Positions 1-11,500 of a stretch of DNA of 64,000 nt are shown here, piece by piece. Both the position numbers and the translations under genes were made by a program. Every line of letters begins with the position of its first letter. The first letter of the stretch is position 1. The notes beneath the pieces are model-generated. The model was given only the letters and a program-made list of their open reading frames with translations. It was not told where the DNA came from and did not search any database. Source of the stretch: Camelus bactrianus (taxonomy: Eukaryota; Chordata; Mammalia; Artiodactyla; Camelidae); assembly GCF_048773025.1 (NCBI RefSeq), contig NC_133559.1, positions 24,272,501 through 24,336,500 on the forward strand. The letters run 5' to 3'.

Positions 1-261
1 CACATGCATCACGTCCTATTATTATTCCCATTTTAACATGTGAGCCAGGCTCTTCCACGCTGGAACTAAAGGAATCAGCAAAAGAAAAGCCCTTGCTAAA
101 AGAACAAAAACTTAGAAGTGATTCTTCTGTCCCCTCCCCAGGTGATTTGGGGGGGAAGAAAATCACTGGAGGGCAGATCTGTAGAGAGAGATTTTGAGAG
201 AGAGAGAGAGAGAGAACGCTTATTAACGAACTTCAATGCACCAAGCACGGCGGATGATATG

Positions 262-400
262 TTCAGATATTCTGTCTCCTTTAGTTTTCACAATAACTCT
301 TCTGGGCATCAAAATGCCCACGAAGATGAAAAGCTGAGTCTCCGAGATTAAGTAGCAAGGCCAGGGTCACACGGCAGTGTGGAGCGGAGTCTAGGTGAGG
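262..400 (-). repeat. MIR-like SINE fragment
   Basis: It contains GATGAAAAGCTGAGTCTCCG and a following AAGGCCAGGGTCACACGGC, the reversed 3' half of an MIR core. A GA-rich simple repeat (about 186-214) lies just before it. Confidence 0.45.
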
Positions 401-1914
401 CCTGTGACAGAAGCCCACATCCGTGTTTCCCAGCTGCCATGCTTTTCCCACTACACTTCTTATTAAAAGTACCAGAATCTGGCCTTTTCCTGGATGCTGC
501 GATGCTGGGGAACTCTCAGACACTAAGGTCAAATACTGCACTGGCACATCACCTCTGGCTCCTCGGTGTTCTCACCCCGAAGCAGGGAACAATCAGCGAG
601 CTCCAGCAATGCGATGAGACCCAGTGGACTGCATGTAGTTACATCATTTCCTGCATTTAGTGCTTTGGGACGTGAGACAATGCCACTGCAGAGCACAGGC
701 ATGCAGCGGAACTGGGAAGTGCACCCCATGCTCCAATCCAGCCAGTTGGTTTGACGATGGGGCGTGAAAGTCATCATTTCTCTTTTCTTTTCTTAAAAGT
801 GTGCACAAGCAATAAGAAGAACCAAAAAGCAAAAGCATGAAGTCCATTTTCATTAAAACTAGGTGTCAGCAAAAAGCCAAGCCTCTAAATACAAGAAAAG
901 GCTTCCAGAAGTAATGACGATTGAACAGAGGTGGGCTCAGGAGGCAGAAGGAGGGGGTCCCACAACCATCTCCCCGGCGAGGGAGAAGCAAAGACCCTCA
1001 CAGACACCAGGTCACATGGAAATGCTGACCGGCCTGGAATCGGGCCCCGGCCCCTCCCCATCTCCAAAATCCCATAAATAACTGGGCCAGGGAAGACTCA
1101 ACACCTGTGGAGGAACAGGTACAGATACACTGTCAAGATAAAAGGAAGGGGGAAGGTAGAACATTCACCAGAAAAAATGTTACCATGACGCAAAGAATGG
1201 TCACTCAGCATTTCATCATGAGTTTAAGGAAAAAACAGAAGAAGGTGACTGTGGGCTCTTTTGCAGAGCTCAGGAGAGACATGGGAGAAAAATCAGAGGA
1301 ATAAAGACAGGAATGGAGAGAGCTCGAAAGCCCAGAGACACTGATGAAAACACAGTGAGGAACACACGGGGTGGAACTCATACAAGCAAAAAAGAAGGCA
1401 GAAAGAGCTGAAATAAAAAAAGGGATTTTGTAATTAAAGAGAAAATTACATGTATATAAGTCCCATGTGTGTAGATACACGTAATGTGTATACAAAGGAT
1501 TCCTGAGAAGAAAACAAAAACAATGGAACAAAGCAATTACTTAAGGATATAATTCAAGAAAACATCCCTGAACTGTAAGGTGCACATGTTAAAAGAGTAA
1601 GTATACTGTACCCCAAGGGAAAAACTCACCCACACGGACAACACCAAGATACATCCTAGTAAATTCCTGGACTTCAAAGATGAGTAAGGGGTGTCTTGGG
1701 ACAAAAAGATCAAGTCTCTTGTTACAGGAAAACTAGTGAGCTGGCCTCAGACCTCTCCGGAGCCACACAGCACTCTGCTGACATGTAAAAGCGAACGTGT
1801 CCAAGCTTTGAAGGGTGGACGTGCAGTGCTGGGAAGAAAGGAAGCCTGGCTGCGGGAAGCATGGACGCGGTCTCTCACTATTGGAGACACAGCAGGCAGC
1901 CGTGGGATTGCGGG
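401..1914. other. intronic stretch, nothing recognised
   Basis: This lies in the SEC16B intron beyond exon 11. I looked for the next SEC16B exon on the minus strand and did not find one. Only short AT-rich and simple stretches are seen. Confidence 0.5.
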
Positions 1915-2340
1915 AAGGGCAAGGTCTTTGGAATCAGACAGACCCTGGCTGATCCTGACTCCCCTACTCCTAGCTCCGTGATCTTGGGTCACTGGCCATC
2001 TTTTTTTTTTTTTAATATTTAATTTTATTTATTTTTGTTTTGTTTTGTTTGGGGGGGTAGGTAATTAGGCTTACTTATTTGCTTATTTATTTAATGGAGG
2101 TACTGGGGATTGAACCTAGGACCTCGTGCATGCTAAGCACACACTCTACCACTGAGTTATACCCTCTCCCCCCTCATTTTCCATCTTTGCATCTCAGTTT
2201 TCACATCTGCAAAACAGGGATAATAATTCCTAGCTCCATGCATTAAATGAAATGATGTGCATCACAGTGTTTAGCACAAGACCAGACACATGGGAGGTGA
2301 TTCAGGAACAGTTACTGTTTCTTTTTCATCTCTAAAGCCA
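1915..2340 (+). repeat. MIR SINE split by a camelid SINE
   Basis: The left part (about 1915-2000) has TTTGGAATCAGACAGACC and GTGATCTTGGGTCACTGG. The right part (about 2176-2340) has CATCTCAGTTTTCACATCTG and AACAGGGATAATAATTCCTA. The two halves are collinear MIR sequence separated by the inserted tRNA-like SINE. Confidence 0.75.
2003..2174 (-). mobile_element. camelid tRNA-Ala-derived SINE (Vic-1 type)
   Basis: Read on the minus strand it starts with a GGGTATAACTCAGTGGTAGA A-box region, then has GCTTAGCATGCACGAGGTCC and a GGTTCAATCCCC B box, and ends in an A-rich tail. A CCATCTTT word occurs on both sides (1996-2003, 2181-2188) and may be the target duplication. Confidence 0.9.
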
Positions 2341-2420
2341 TCACCTCACTTCTGAGCAGTCCCCACCCCCTAAACCCTCAGGATGCTGGGGTGTTGGCGG
2401 GGTCCTGTCGAGAAGGGTAC

Positions 2421-2502
2421 CGTGGCTGCCTGTGGGATCCGCCCCGACATGAGCTGGAACAGCGTCTGCAGGGGGTCGTTGAGCGCCAGCGTGCTGGTGA
2501 AG
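2421..2502 (-). CDS. SEC16B: SEC16B coding exon 11 (last one visible)
   Basis: The acceptor CTCTCTCTGCAG| at 2503 is strong and the donor is GCCACG|GTACCC. The exon encodes [20 protein letters not shown] and RIPQAAT. The frame ends on a whole codon after 1527 nt. I could not find the next exon between 1 and 2420, so it lies outside the window. Confidence 0.93.
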
Positions 2503-5500
2503 CTGCAGAGAGAGGGGACCGTCAGTGGGTACCCCGCCAGGAGAGCCTGCTATCCGATGCCTGCTGGGCACAAGCCCCGTCATGCCTACTGGACTGCAGC
2601 GGCTTCTCCTGGATCCTGAGTTTCTCTTTGCTGTTCGGTTGTGCCTCTGCTACCTCCTCCCACTTTCCGATCTCCACTCCACCACACGGCCCAAGTAGAG
2701 CTCACTGATGGGGGAGATCCTCCGCGCTTGGGCACTGACACCCTGACTCCCGAGTAACCATCTCTGCTGGCCTTCGGTCATCGCGGTCATCGCAGAGATG
2801 ACCCAGGCACAAGGTTAACCTGAGCCTCTTCTCCGTGGGCCACTCCCCCGCCCCTGGCCGCCCTCCACTGCTGCCCGCCACCCCTACGGCAGCCCTCCTC
2901 CAAGTCAAGCCCTCAGCCCTCAGCCCTCAGCCCTCAGCCCTCGGTGCTGGTTCTCGGGCTCATCGCTAGCCTGCGTCTGCAGTGCTTTTACTCACTAGCA
3001 CTAAATAGTCATTTCAGTGACCAAAGAGGCGGAGAACAGAGACCAGAAATGATCCTGCTGATGACAATCCGTGGGATCTGCTTAACAAGGATATAATGAG
3101 CTCTATGGCTGATTTGAGATTTAAGCCCACTCAGTAAGGGATATTTTTCACGATTCACTGGGCTCCATCAAATACCAATGGCCCAGGGCAAAAATCTGGA
3201 GTGGAGATGTATGCTACAATGTGAAGATTTTCCTTTCCAAAACCGAAGGGAAAATCACCCCTCGGAGCATCATCTTTGATTTTTTTTTATTTGAATGGAA
3301 GGACTTCGGATTGAACCCAGGACCTCGTGCATCCTAGGTGCACAGGCTACCACTGAGCTGTGTCTGCCACCGTCCCTGCCCACATCGCTGACTGAGCAGC
3401 ACCCTTCCTTCAGGGCTCAGAGTGCTTCTTCCAACAGACGTTCAGTGCTGCTCACTCTGAACGTCTTGAAGTACGAGGTGGAATTACTAGTCCCTGGGAC
3501 AACCGAGGGTCAGAGTAATACAGAGACTTGGCTGAGGCCATCATGAAGAACGGGCTCCCAGGTTAGCTCCACAGACCGAACTTAAAGTGGGGGTGATCAC
3601 CTTCTTATCAACTCTGCCCAACAGGACTTACAGCCAATTTAAATTTAAGAGAAGTTGAGGAGGGGGTGGGTGTGGCTCAGTGGTAGAGCATATGCTTAGC
3701 ACGCACAAGGTCCAAGGTTCAATCCCCAGTACCTCCATTAAAAAAAAATCAATAAATACAGAGCCGACATTTTAAAATTAATTAATCAACTAATTAAATA
3801 TAAGAGAAGTTGAGAGGGTAGTTTCACAGCTTTAACCAACGTGAGAAGATAAGTATCCTTCTTGCTGTCTGACCCAAGCCTGCTCCTTATAGGAGGGTCC
3901 CCTGCCCTACTCCACCCCGCCACACGTCTGTCCCTGACAAGCCATGGATGCTAGATTCAGCCAAAAGGACTGACTCCAGCGCCCCCTGCCCCCACCACCT
4001 CCATTTAATTCTGATTCTGTTTGGCTGTTTCATTGCCCTTGTTCTGCACTCCTGGCTATGTACTCACACCTCCATCCCTATCTCTCCTTGGTTTGGGCAT
4101 TCTGCCTGGTCCCCCCTGGACCCGGATCACAATGTGCTGGCATCATTTATGACTGAACACAGCCCTTCAGTCGTGACGTCTCCCATTAGATGAAGACATC
4201 TCGATCTATTCCCCAGCCCTATAAACCCCTTCCCTACCACAGCTCACGTTCCTGGTACCCTGAATCCCTACCCACTTCTCCACACCCACATCCCCACTGC
4301 GGGACTGAGCAGCAGACAGTCACTAACTCTCAGTCCTAAAGCTCTGTCAGTTAACGCTGAGTGATCGCCTGTCCCCTCACCAATGGAACTCTCTAGAACA
4401 GACCCTCCAAAGAGGAAAGGCTACTGCCATGTAGAAACCTACTTAATTTTTGGAAACTCTGACCCTGGGAAACATTACTAAAATGTTGTATTCAACTTAA
4501 CAACTAGGAAGAATGTGTCTGTGCCTGGGTTATAAGAATCTGAAAAAGAGAAATGCCATGTCCAGCTTAGAATTGAAATGTAGGGCTTCTCCGTGCACCT
4601 TGAATTTTCTCCCCACCCTCACCCCCATCTTTGGAGGGGAGGCCTCTCGGCTCCGTTGGTCTCCCCAGCTTACCTACTCATGACCCAGCTGTAGGTCCTT
4701 GGGTCCATCTTGCTGGACAGGAACAAAGCATGGCCCCACAAATGGTTCTTCATGGCCCACTCCAAGGCTTCCTGAAAACACAAACATCGCCTTCAGTGCC
4801 GCCTGACCCCCTTCCTCTACCAACAACAAACGACTGTGCTTAGGTACTGCTGCCCCCTGAGCAGAGGAGGCTGGGCTTCCAGAAGACTGGCAGAGCCTCT
4901 CATGTGAGTATGAAAAAGGAAGACTTGGGGAATGGCTTTCACTGGCATGTATTTCTCTCAGTTGTCCCTTTCTCCAGCCTTCACTTGATCAAAATCCATT
5001 ATGCAATTTCATTAGCTCCCCTCAAACATTGTTTCCAGTTAGCTTTTTCTCCTTGGCAGAAGTCACACAATGCTTTCAGGAAGCTAAGCACCAAAATTGA
5101 GAGAAGCATCTCACCCCAAGGCTCGAGTCCCAAAAGACGAGTCCAAGATGGTGTTCGTGGAGGCACGATAGAGGAACAGTTTCTTTATTAACAATTATGG
5201 CAGTTCCTCACCCAAATCCATGCTCTCCTTCCTGGGCCAAGAAGTGGGCAGCATTTCCTACCCCCATGGCACCTAGATGTGGCTGAGTGCTAGGCCGTCA
5301 GATGGGAACGGAAGTGATATATGCAGCTTCCGGGTCTGGCCCATAGAACATACGAAAAGAGCAGTCTTCCCCCCCCCCGCCCCCCGCCAAAAGAGCAATC
5401 TTTATGTCTTTTTTACTTGTCCTGGATGTGAGGCTGAATTTCCTGGGATTGTTTAAATTTATTCTCTCTTTAAATAAGATATCATGAAACATATTGGGAT

Positions 5501-8500
5501 AATCAAATCAATTTTCATTTGGAGGTGGAAATACCTCATTAGTGATTTCCTGTCCAAAAATCACATTATTTGGGGGCACCAAGGAAATTAATACCATGCC
5601 AAAACCTCACATATCAAGCCCTTACTCAACAGTTCTGAAAATTAAATGAAGAGGTGAACGTGTGTGTGTGTGTGTGTGTGTGTATGTTTTAAAATTTGCG
5701 TCTTCCAACCCATGTCACCAAGTTCATGGTGTCATTAATTTGGCATATGAAGTTGATAGTTAACAAGCACTTGATGGTTAGTAAGCAATTAATTACAGTA
5801 TTAGGAGGGTAGGTTAACTGCTATGTATGCTGGCTCAACAAAAGAGCAGCCCCCCTTCTAGTCATGGGAGAGCACTGGGCAGGGGAACAGAGTCCGGGGC
5901 AGCCCTCCTCCGTGTGGCAATTCAGGGACTCAACTGTGTGAGCCTCCACCGTCTCCAACATCGAGCCCCCAAGGTTTCCGGATGTCATCCTCCTTCCAGC
6001 CAGATGGGGAAGAGGCCATGGAGGACTGAGTCTAAGACTTTTGTAAAATGTGAGTTCAACTTCAAAATTAAACAAGGCATAAAATAATAGCTGATGTGAG
6101 GTGATGGAGGAAACCCTTTCACAAAGTGTAAGTGTCTCAAATCATCATATTGTACACTTTAAGTATCGTATAGTTTTATTTGTCAAGTATACCTCAACTT
6201 AAAATTTTTAATATATAATATAAAAATTAAAATAGTCTAATTTACATACCACAAATAAACAAGGCATCACTTCATCTATGGAATTAAAGTATTCAGTATT
6301 GGTAGGTATATTTTAGATATGATGGGGGTACCATTTGTAAACAAACTTTCTGGAAACTAATATTAGTGTATATGTGAAGAACTTTTTAAAAGTGCCTACC
6401 CTTTAACCCAGTGGTTCCACTTCTAGGAATCTATCCTAACAAACAATAAAAAGATCAGCCAAAGATTTTTATAACAAGATGTTCAACTTGTAGAATTTAT
6501 AACGGGTGACAAAATTGTAAATAGTCTACATATTCAACAGCAGTGAATTGGTTAAATAAAACATGATATGCTTAAATAATGGAATATAGTCCATTTTTAA
6601 ATGGTATATTTTAATGTCATGAGAATATTTCACCATATAATCTTGAGTGGGAAAAAAAAGAAATAATTGTGTATATAATTTAACTTTTTTATTGAAGTAT
6701 AGTTGATTTCCAATGTTGTGTTAGTTTCAGGTGAATAAATGCTGGAGAAGGTGTGGAGAACAGGGAACCCTCCTGCACTGTTGGTGGGAATGTAATTTGG
6801 TGCAGCCACTGTGGAGAACAGTATGGAGAGTCCTTAAAAAACTAAAAATAGAGTTACCATATAATCTGATTTTTAGCATACAGGCATGGAAAATACTAGA
6901 AGTAAATAAATCAAAATGTAAATGAAAACAAGATTATACTGTATAGCACAGGGAAATATACACAAAATGTTATGGTACCTCACAGAGAAAAAAATGTGAC
7001 AATGAGTGTGTATATGTCCATGTATGAAAAATTGCGCTGCACACTGGAATTTGACACAACATTGTAAAATGACTATAAATCAATAAAAAATGTTTAAAAA
7101 TGTAAATGGGTGTTATCTTTTAATGGTAAGACTATAGGTGTTTTAATTTTTTTCCTTTGTACCTCTCTGAACATCTTAGGGGCTGTAAAATGACTGTCAC
7201 AGCTGGGGGAGAGGAGAGTGGCTGGGGCGGTGGGTACTTTTTTAAGCCCGAGGCGGGGCCGCACTTGCCTTCTTCCTTCCGTAGTAGAGCAGCTTGGTGA
7301 ATTTCTCCACGATCTGCGCAGGCGTCTCCACGCTTGGGGGAATCTCCCCGGTGAGCAGGTTCCGGGGGCCCGAGCTCAGCACCGGCCTGTCCTCGTCCGT
7401 CAGGCTGATGAGGTTGGCCACGGGCGGCTGCCTCCTGTACTTCTCCAGCTTCCTGCAGTCTTGCATCAGCAGCTCCGCAATGTCGGACCCCGCCATGGAC
7501 TGCAAGGCAGAGGGGGCCGTCCTGACGCAGAGTCCTCACCGTCCTCACGCCGGCAGCCCAGGCTGCAGAAGGAAGGCACCGGGGCACCAGCCTTCTCCAG
7601 GCGGGAGGCCGACATGCAAACGCAAGACAGCCCCTTCTTGTATTATTGTATTTCAAACTTCAGCTTCACTCTCAGGGTTATTTTCTTTCTGTCGGGAGCC
7701 GTGAAGATGACCAGAAATATGCACACTCCCACAGGTGTACTGTCTGCCTGGCGCAGTAACCCAAGAGCTGGGCGGCAACCCCAGACCAGCGGAGGAGGGC
7801 AGGGCAAAGGTTAGGCTTAGAAAACTGTGGTGTCGTCTGAGCAGTATCTCCCCTTGGGGCCATGTGTTGCTTCTTTCATGTTACCTTTTATAATCTTGCC
7901 ATAAACCGTATCTTCTCCGTCCAGGAAGGCTTAAATTCCAAGCCAGCCTGCACCTGCCCATCCACCCGAGCGGTAATACTGACCCCGTTCTGCCGACAGA
8001 GGAGAACCAACAGCTGCCACAGTAGAGCGGAGTCTCTGCTCCCCGGTGTCTCGGACTTGCGGCTCTGCGCTGCTTTCTGCTGGCAAAATGTCATGATGTC
8101 CACCTTGTGTACATCTTCCCTAGGGAGAGATTTCAGGGAGCAAAGAATGAGGGGCAGACCCCTCCCCCCCACCTCCCTGTAGGACCGCAGGCTCCTCCTA
8201 CCCTGCGAGGCTGCTGCCTGGGCTGGAGCTGAGGACGGGCGTAGTGAGGCTGTAACTACAGGATAGTTTCCTTGCAGAACAGAGATTCTCTGGTCCTCCT
8301 TCTCCATTTTACAGAGGAGGAAACTGAGGCTCAGAGACTTGAAATGACTGTCAGGGTAGCAGGTAAGAGAGCACGCAGACTTTGGTCAGACATCCCTGGG
8401 TTTAAATCTAGCCTGCCACTCCTCAGCTTACATAAGTTTTTTTTTCTCAATGAAATATGTTTGTAGGCTTTATTTTTTTGGTTTTTTTTAAACACCTTTA

Positions 8501-11500
8501 TTGTGGTATGGTTCCTGTACAGTAAACTACTTTTATTTCAGGTGTACAGTTTGATGAATTTCAGCTTACGTAAGTTTTTTATCTCCTCTGAGCCTCTGCT
8601 CTTTCCCCTAACATAGGGGTAATTTTTTAAAAATCTACTTCGGTGGGAGGGTATAGCTCAGTGGTAGAGTGCATCCTGGGTTCAATCCCCACTACCTCCA
8701 TCAAAAATAAATAAAAATCAACCTAATTACCTTCCCCTGCAAAAATAAACAAACAAAAAAAGACAATGTAGATAGATAAGTATTTTTAAATAGAAATTAA
8801 AAATTACCCCCATACAAAAATGAATTAGCCAGTTGTGTAGCATGTATAATTGCCCAGTGAACAGGAATCATTATTTTCTTGAGCTCATCCAATAAAATCA
8901 GTCAGACTGGGACCAGTAACCTCATGTCCAAACACCCAACCCAGTGCTCTGCCTTACATCTATATACCTACCTGTGTCTCAGAAATCGAGACAGCACTCA
9001 TTTTTACTTGAAAGCACTGTCAAAATACTGTAGGGTTTTCTTGGAGGGGGAAGCTTCAGGTAAGAACACCTTTATATAGCAGTGATGAGACTGAGAGGAC
9101 TTCAGTGTGCATTCTCTCTCTTGAGTCTCGCAGCCGTCACTGGAGTAGCACAGCCAGGGTTACTTCATTTTTAAAGGGAAAACTGAGGCTCAGAGAGGAC
9201 TAACTAACCTGTCTGCCATGGTAGCTCTAGTTAGTAGGTTGTCCTGGCCTAGAACCCAGATCCTCTGACACCACCAGGACTCCACTGCTCAGCAAAGAGC
9301 GTCCTGAATGTTTTATCAGAAGCAGGACTCGGAATGTAAAAGCAGTTCCAGCTCAGTCCTGCAGAGGGCAGACCTGCACTCTGTCCGGTAACTCAAATGC
9401 TGACCGTGTTACTTAGCTCCCCAGAAAAATTTTTTTATGTGATCCACTTGCCTATGATCTCCCAGGCTGTGCGCCCCTGTTCTAGCGGCTTAAGGACTGT
9501 TAGTACACAGCATGCTAAAACCTCCTACCACGTAGCCTTTGTAAAACAGAACTGATTTCAGATTTTTAAACCTTTAAGTTAATTTTTCTTTCTGCTTTCA
9601 ACCCTCAAATTGCTTGTCAAAATAGCTCGGGCCACATTTGCCTCCATCCTGTAACACAGAGATTCCACTCTGACGGGGACAGACATTTTCTTTCAAGGAA
9701 GCCAAGAACAAATCCCCAAAATGCTGAGCTGGGCGGGAAGATGTGGTAGGTTCCAAAAGCCCTGATGTGGCAGCTCTTAGGGTAATTTACCTAATCAGGG
9801 GTCCTGAGAAAGTCCTCATCTCTTCTTGTTCCTCAAAATCATTAAGGATAACCTGGAACAAAAAAAATCAAGTTTGGTCTTCAAGACTCTGTTCACCCAA
9901 TGGCCCTTTCAGCCAAGTCCGGGATCAGAACCCAGAGCCGTGGTCCTGGGATAGGGCTCGGTGCCTTGTGGAGAAAGCAGATGGACAAAATCAGTTCTCC
10001 AGTTGCTGAATATGAACTTACAGCATCTCAGGAAACATAAGTCTAGCATTACTTCTTTCAGAGAAGAGCCCCACCCATTCCTTTATACACACACACAAAC
10101 ACAGACACTCCACAAGATGGATGGCCCAGTCCCCCACAAGAGCACCCTATTTCTAGAGATGCCCAGGCTTATGCAAAGGGAAGCAGGGAGTGGCATGCTG
10201 GCATACCAGGGACACAAAATCTTGCTTACCTCCACGCTGTGCAGTTCAACCAGGGCAGTTTGTCCATCACTGGGGGAACTGGGACCCACACACACCAGCT
10301 GACCTCCTGGTCCAAAACTCACAGGCACGTGAGGGACATAGAACTTCATGGGTGCCTTGGGACCAGCTGCTGAGATGTCCTCTGACCAACAGACACAGGT
10401 AGACACTGTTAGCATTACCACCACTGCTTTACTTTAGAAATACTCCACAGACACATATGTTTCCAAATTCCACCTGGGACCAAGATAAGATTCTGTGTGG
10501 GCTACATAATTAGAAGGCCACACTTCAAGTCTGACTTGAGACTATGAGAATATGTCAGAATTTAATGCAAGGATTTGATGGTTTGCTCCAAAGGATAATG
10601 CACCAGGCCCAGCCCCTCAGTGATGGTGACAAGCCAGGGACTTCGGCTCTTGTAGCCCCAGTAATCATGGCAAGTCTCCTACATCCAGACCTTTGTGACC
10701 TGCCTTGGCTTTACCAAACTGACTCTACTTTCTTCACCTCTGAGGACCTAAGAGGACCTCTGAGTTCCGCCTCTCCCAGCCTGATGATGGCTAGGGGCAG
10801 TGTTCCCTTCCAAGAATCAGCTATGATGCAACCTCCAGAACAAGGGAAAAGGTGGGAAATGGAGCCAAGGTTGGCCACTCCGCCCAGGAGACCTACATAC
10901 ACAAATGAGGCAGACAATAATCTGCTCTTGGAAACAGAGCTAAAGGTGACTTTCCAAGAGATGTGCCACCCAGCCCTCTTCTCACCAGACTCAACCAACT
11001 CCTTTGAGGACTTCAGCACCCACCAGCCTGAATTGGACTCCAAGCTGAGGAAGCCATGGGGTCAGACAGTTCAGGAGCATCTGCCATGTACTGACTGAGC
11101 TCGTAGCTACTGGAGCTGAGACCAGACTCATGCTGCCGGAGAAGGTTGGACTCCTCGGTCAGTGACGGCTGGAAATTAAAAACAACGAAAATGCATGGAA
11201 AGAATCAGAAGCACCTTCAAACAGATGGTCCTCCCAAGTTATCCTTCAAAGCACCAAAATTCAAACTTACAAATAAATATAGTAAATGTGGGTGTGTTGA
11301 AACAAAAAGAGGGGATCATTCAACTGATAAGTGTTTGCTAAAGGATTCGTTATGGCCTCTTGGAAAGAGTGTTAGCCCTGGGGCCTGGGGCACTGAATTC
11401 AAGTCCCAGCTTTGTCAATACCTAGCGGCTATGACCTTGAACAAGTAACTTAGACTCTCAGATCAGTACCGTCATCTGTAAAGCAGACAATAATGCCTAC

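Noticed and set aside
3660-3735. Possible tRNA-Ala genes (here and in the other SINEs)
   Set aside because: The A and B boxes are tRNA-like, but each copy continues into a SINE tail, and several have clear target duplications; the cloverleaf is degenerate.
7132-7656. 174-codon open frame on the minus strand
   Set aside because: It is an out-of-phase shadow of SEC16B exon 9.
7218-7814. 198-codon open frame on the plus strand
   Set aside because: It runs antisense over SEC16B exon 9 and its GC-rich flank; no protein family resemblance.
10377-10384. NAGNAG-type alternative acceptor at SEC16B exon 6
   Set aside because: The second AG is 2 nt further on, not 3, and would break the reading frame.
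10544-11098. 184-codon open frame on the plus strand
   Set aside because: It overlaps SEC16B exon 5 in antisense and matches nothing known.
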